DNA of 8,963 nucleotides from Oleispira sp051275515 (lineage in GTDB: Bacteria > Pseudomonadota > Gammaproteobacteria > Pseudomonadales > Oceanobacteraceae): positions 1-8,963 of the forward strand of contig JBNMOT010000136.1 in the NCBI GenBank assembly GCA_051275515.1, written 5' to 3'. Both the position numbers and the translations under genes were made by a program. Positions 7,125-8,963 of the stretch are shown here, piece by piece; the first letter of the stretch is position 1, and each line of letters begins with the position of its first letter. Under the pieces are notes generated by a model. That model was not told the origin of the DNA and searched no databases. It saw only the letters and a program-made list of their open reading frames with translations.

Positions 7125-7811
7125 CTACCCCAGCTTTGTATGGACACTATCGTTGGATAGTTGAGCTCGTTTTTCTAACCAGTTCAATAAGGGTTGCCAG
7201 GTTTCAATATCTTTATGAATTGTGCCACCGTTCAATTCAAAAATACCTAAGCCTTGTTCGCTGGCTTTAACGTAATTTTGCGTATCTCGCAAAGTGGTTA
7301 TAAAGGTTATACCCAGTGACGTTAAAAACTTTTCAAGCTGTTGATAAACCAACGTATTTTTTCTCGACCGGTTAGCTAGAACCGCTATACGGCCATCGCT
7401 TTTACTTACTTTAGCAATTAATAATAAGTCAGCAATAAAATGAGATGCGGCATGTATATCAATTGCTGAGGGTAACACTGGGATAATAATCGCGTCAGAT
7501 TGGGTTAAATTATTTCGAAAAATTGATACATCTAAGCCCGATGGGCTATCTACAACAACTTTTTGGGTGTTTGCCTCTGGGCGAACAAACCAGCTACGGG
7601 TCACATTATTGCTAGATTTGTAAGCTGCGATAGATTGAATTGTTGGAGCTGACTCTGGTCTGCGTTTAAGCCAAAAAGTACTAGAACCCTGACTGTCGTA
7701 ATCAATTAATGCGGTTTTATAGTTCGACTTCGCGTAATAACTGGCGATGTTAGTAGACAGAGTAGTTTTACCCGCGCCACCTTTTGAATTAACCACTGTT
7801 ACAGTAAACAT
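7125..7811 (-). CDS. Orphan ParA/MinD-family ATPase
   Basis: A predicted 228-aa P-loop ATPase. The deviant Walker A motif KGGAGKTT is at residues 10-17. A LIDYDSQGSS segment follows, corresponding to the ParA DxDxQG(S/N) motif, then a Walker B-type strand VVVDSPSGLD, and later ANRSRKNT and TLRDTQNYV. ParA-family proteins dimerise on ATP and position DNA, plasmids or protein complexes; no function can be given to this one. The frame stays open to a TTG at 7892, but ATG 7811 gives the standard start (MFTVTVVNSKGG), and a candidate promoter at 7864-7892 covers the longer start, so 7811 is chosen. No strong Shine-Dalgarno is seen. No parB or other partner lies in the window, and the protein lacks the N-terminal helix-turn-helix of plasmid-type long ParA, so a chromosomal accessory role is more likely than plasmid partition. 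Confidence 0.87.
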   Translation of the reverse strand: MFTVTVVNSKGGAGKTTLSTNIASYYAKSNYKTALIDYDSQGSSTFWLKRRPESAPTIQSIAAYKSSNNVTRSWFVRPEANTQKVVVDSPSGLDVSIFRNNLTQSDAIIIPVLPSAIDIHAASHFIADLLLIAKVSKSDGRIAVLANRSRKNTLVYQQLEKFLTSLGITFITTLRDTQNYVKASEQGLGIFELNGGTIHKDIETWQPLLNWLEKRAQLSNDSVHTKLG

Positions 7812-7863
7812 ATAATTGCCCAATCGGGCCCAGTTAAAAGTTAAAGAATCATCTGTTAGTACA

Positions 7864-7892
7864 AATATAAGACCGAAATCAATAAAAGCCAA
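7864..7892 (-). promoter_or_regulatory. Candidate promoter of the parA-like gene
   Basis: On the minus strand TTGGCT (7892-7887) and TATATT (7869-7864, five of six consensus bases) are spaced by 17 nt. Transcription would begin near 7857, about 46 nt before ATG 7811. It argues against the upstream TTG start at 7892, which would not be transcribed from here. Confidence 0.45.
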
Positions 7893-7985
7893 CTATTCAG
7901 TTAATTAATATTACGACCATCTTACTCTTATGGTGATAAATTTCGAAGTTAGCGAGTCATTTGAATCTACATAGCTGACAGTAGT

Positions 7986-8132
7986 TCAGGTAATCAATCG
8001 GTTAAAGCCAAGACCATTGACTTTAATCGGATCACATTCTTCAAGGTCCATGGCAACCAAGAGGATGTCTCTAACCAGTTCTTGTAGCTCTTGCCCTAAT
8101 TTGGTTCCAGGTGGGCCACGTTCTAAAAACAT
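7986..8132 (-). CDS. Unrecognised small ORF (48 aa), possibly a remnant
   Basis: From ATG 8132 the frame encodes MFLERGPPGTKLG, then a leucine-rich amphipathic stretch ELQELVRDILLVAMDLEE, and ends with NGLGFNRLIT. I do not recognise it. The helix-rich part faintly recalls an acyl carrier protein, but the phosphopantetheine serine motif (DSL) is absent, so that is not a call. An overlapping frame from ATG 8172 runs 33 codons (begins MFEVGESLQNKNPHV) and stops in mid-sequence, so the pair could be one gene broken by a frameshift. It is on the same strand as the parA-like gene and 175 nt upstream of its start. No good ribosome site is seen. Confidence 0.22.
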   Translation of the reverse strand: MFLERGPPGTKLGQELQELVRDILLVAMDLEECDPIKVNGLGFNRLIT

Positions 8133-8189
8133 GGGGGTTCTTATTCTGTAAGCTTTCACCAACTTCAAACATTAACGCATCCATTACCG

Positions 8190-8195
8190 TATACT
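8190..8195 (+). promoter_or_regulatory. Candidate -10 element for the glutathione transferase gene
   Basis: TATACT matches the sigma70 -10 consensus at five of six positions and lies 65 nt before ATG 8261. No good -35 is seen at the right distance. Low confidence. Confidence 0.3.
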
Positions 8196-8260
8196 AATGG
8201 CTACGCTTGTGTGAATCATTTAAGCTTTACAAAGACTCTTTAAAAAAAACAGAAACTACT

Positions 8261-8890
8261 ATGATTGATCTCTATACATTTGGAACACCCAACGGACGCA
8301 AAGCGTCTATCATGCTGGAAGAGACAGGTTTGGACTATACCTCCCACACCATTGATATCACTAAAGATGATCAATTCAAAACAGACTTTTTAAAAATTAG
8401 CCCCAACAACAAAATACCCGCTATTGTCGATCACGACAACGGCATAAGCATGATGGAGTCAGGCGCTATATTATTATATTTAGCAGAAAAGACCGGTCGA
8501 TTTTTATCGAGTGATTTCAACAAGCGCTGGCAGACAATCGAGTGGCTTATGTGGCAGATGGGTGGACTTGGTCCAATGGCGGGACAAGCTCATCATTTTG
8601 CAAAATTCAACCCTGAGGTTTCTGTCTATGCTAAAGAACGTTATATCGACGAAACTAAACGTTTATATGGTGTGCTCAATACACAGCTAGAAGGCAAAGA
8701 CTATATTATCGACGAGTACTCAATTGCCGATATAGCAACTTGGCCATGGATATCACGCTTTGAGTGGCAGCAAATTGATTTAAATGACTTTCCAAATGTT
8801 CAGCGTTGGTATCAAAATATCGCGCGGCGCCCGGCGGTCGAAGCTGGCTATCACGTACCCAACTTTATCAGTGATATCCCGGGCGTTTGA
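8261..8890 (+). CDS. Glutathione S-transferase family protein, YfcG/YghU (Nu-class) type
   Basis: A 209-aa cytosolic enzyme. The N-terminal thioredoxin-fold domain (about 1-85) has TPNGRK at 9-14, where Thr9 and Asn11 correspond to the Nu-class active-site residues of E. coli YfcG. SPNNKIPAIVDHD and ESGAILLYLAEKTG form the glutathione site. The all-helical C-terminal domain carries QMGGLGPMAGQAHHF, ERYIDETKRLYGVLN and YSIADIATWPW, all closely matching YfcG. YfcG has little classical transferase activity and acts as a glutathione-dependent disulfide reductase; the same is inferred here. The frame is open to a TTG at 8207, but ATG 8261 (MIDLYTFGTPNG) matches the family N-terminus exactly and is chosen, though no clear Shine-Dalgarno precedes it. 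It is a single gene, divergent from the parA-like gene. Confidence 0.93.
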   Translation: MIDLYTFGTPNGRKASIMLEETGLDYTSHTIDITKDDQFKTDFLKISPNNKIPAIVDHDNGISMMESGAILLYLAEKTGRFLSSDFNKRWQTIEWLMWQMGGLGPMAGQAHHFAKFNPEVSVYAKERYIDETKRLYGVLNTQLEGKDYIIDEYSIADIATWPWISRFEWQQIDLNDFPNVQRWYQNIARRPAVEAGYHVPNFISDIPGV

Positions 8891-8923
8891 TGCACATCAT
8901 CAACAGCCAACATCTTTTACATA

Positions 8924-8958
8924 TAATATCTAATATCTAATATCTAACGTTTAATATC
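8924..8958 (+). repeat. 7-bp tandem repeat, five units
   Basis: TAATATC occurs three times in perfect tandem (8924-8944), then one degenerate unit TAACGTT (8945-8951), then a further perfect unit (8952-8958), all in the same 7-bp register. It lies 34 bp after the glutathione transferase stop and may continue past the window, where the next bases are TAGCG. Confidence 0.85.
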
Positions 8959-8963
8959 TAGCG

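Noticed and set aside
7812..7892. 27-residue N-terminal extension of the parA-like protein from TTG 7892
   Set aside because: The family starts just before the Walker A strand, as with ATG 7811, and the likely promoter overlaps the extension.
8207..8260. 18-residue N-terminal extension of the glutathione transferase from TTG 8207
   Set aside because: ATG 8261 matches the YfcG N-terminus, and the extension has no family similarity.
8887..8903. TTGATG/CATCAA hairpin at the glutathione transferase stop codon, as a terminator
   Set aside because: It is AT-rich, overlaps the stop codon and has no T tract after it.

Overview
The window looks like chromosomal DNA from a gammaproteobacterium, probably a marine or free-living one. 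The support is an E. coli-type long IlvC (491 aa), an IlvY remnant divergent from it, a ModF-type twin ABC ATPase, a YfcG-type glutathione transferase, a class I cyclic-di-GMP riboswitch, and moderate GC (roughly 40-45% by eye). I cannot name the genus from sequence alone.

Layout. (1) Positions 94-2563, minus strand: one transcription unit. A candidate sigma70 promoter (2535-2563) is followed by a structured 5' leader, a strong match to a class I c-di-GMP (GEMM-I) aptamer (2375-2456), and, after about 185 nt of further leader, a gene for a 698-aa LOV-PAS-GGDEF-EAL protein. (2) 2564-3543: about 1 kb without a credible gene, including a G10 tract. Its part nearest ilvC is probably decayed ilvY. 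(3) 3544-3771, minus: a broken ilvY, only the N-terminal part recognisable. (4) 3810-3854: a LysR-type dyad overlapping a candidate ilvC promoter. (5) 3928-5403, plus: ilvC, closed by a strong intrinsic terminator. (6) 5501-6937, plus: a ModF/PhrA-like tandem ABC ATPase. (7) 7125-7811, minus: an orphan ParA-like ATPase with its own candidate promoter, preceded by an unrecognised small ORF. (8) 8261-8890, plus: a YfcG/YghU-type glutathione transferase, followed at the window edge by a 7-bp tandem repeat.

The most interesting system is region 1. A protein that appears able both to make and to degrade c-di-GMP, with a complete blue-light LOV site at its N-terminus, sits behind an RNA that should sense c-di-GMP. 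That suggests a feedback circuit in which light acts on enzyme activity and the product acts on enzyme synthesis. The second point is the loss of ilvY while ilvC and a plausible IlvY-type operator remain, which implies that ilvC control has been rewired or handed to another regulator.

The other genes (modF-like, parA-like, GST) look like independent single-gene units, not a pathway. No tRNA, rRNA, CRISPR array, complete insertion sequence or prophage gene was seen.
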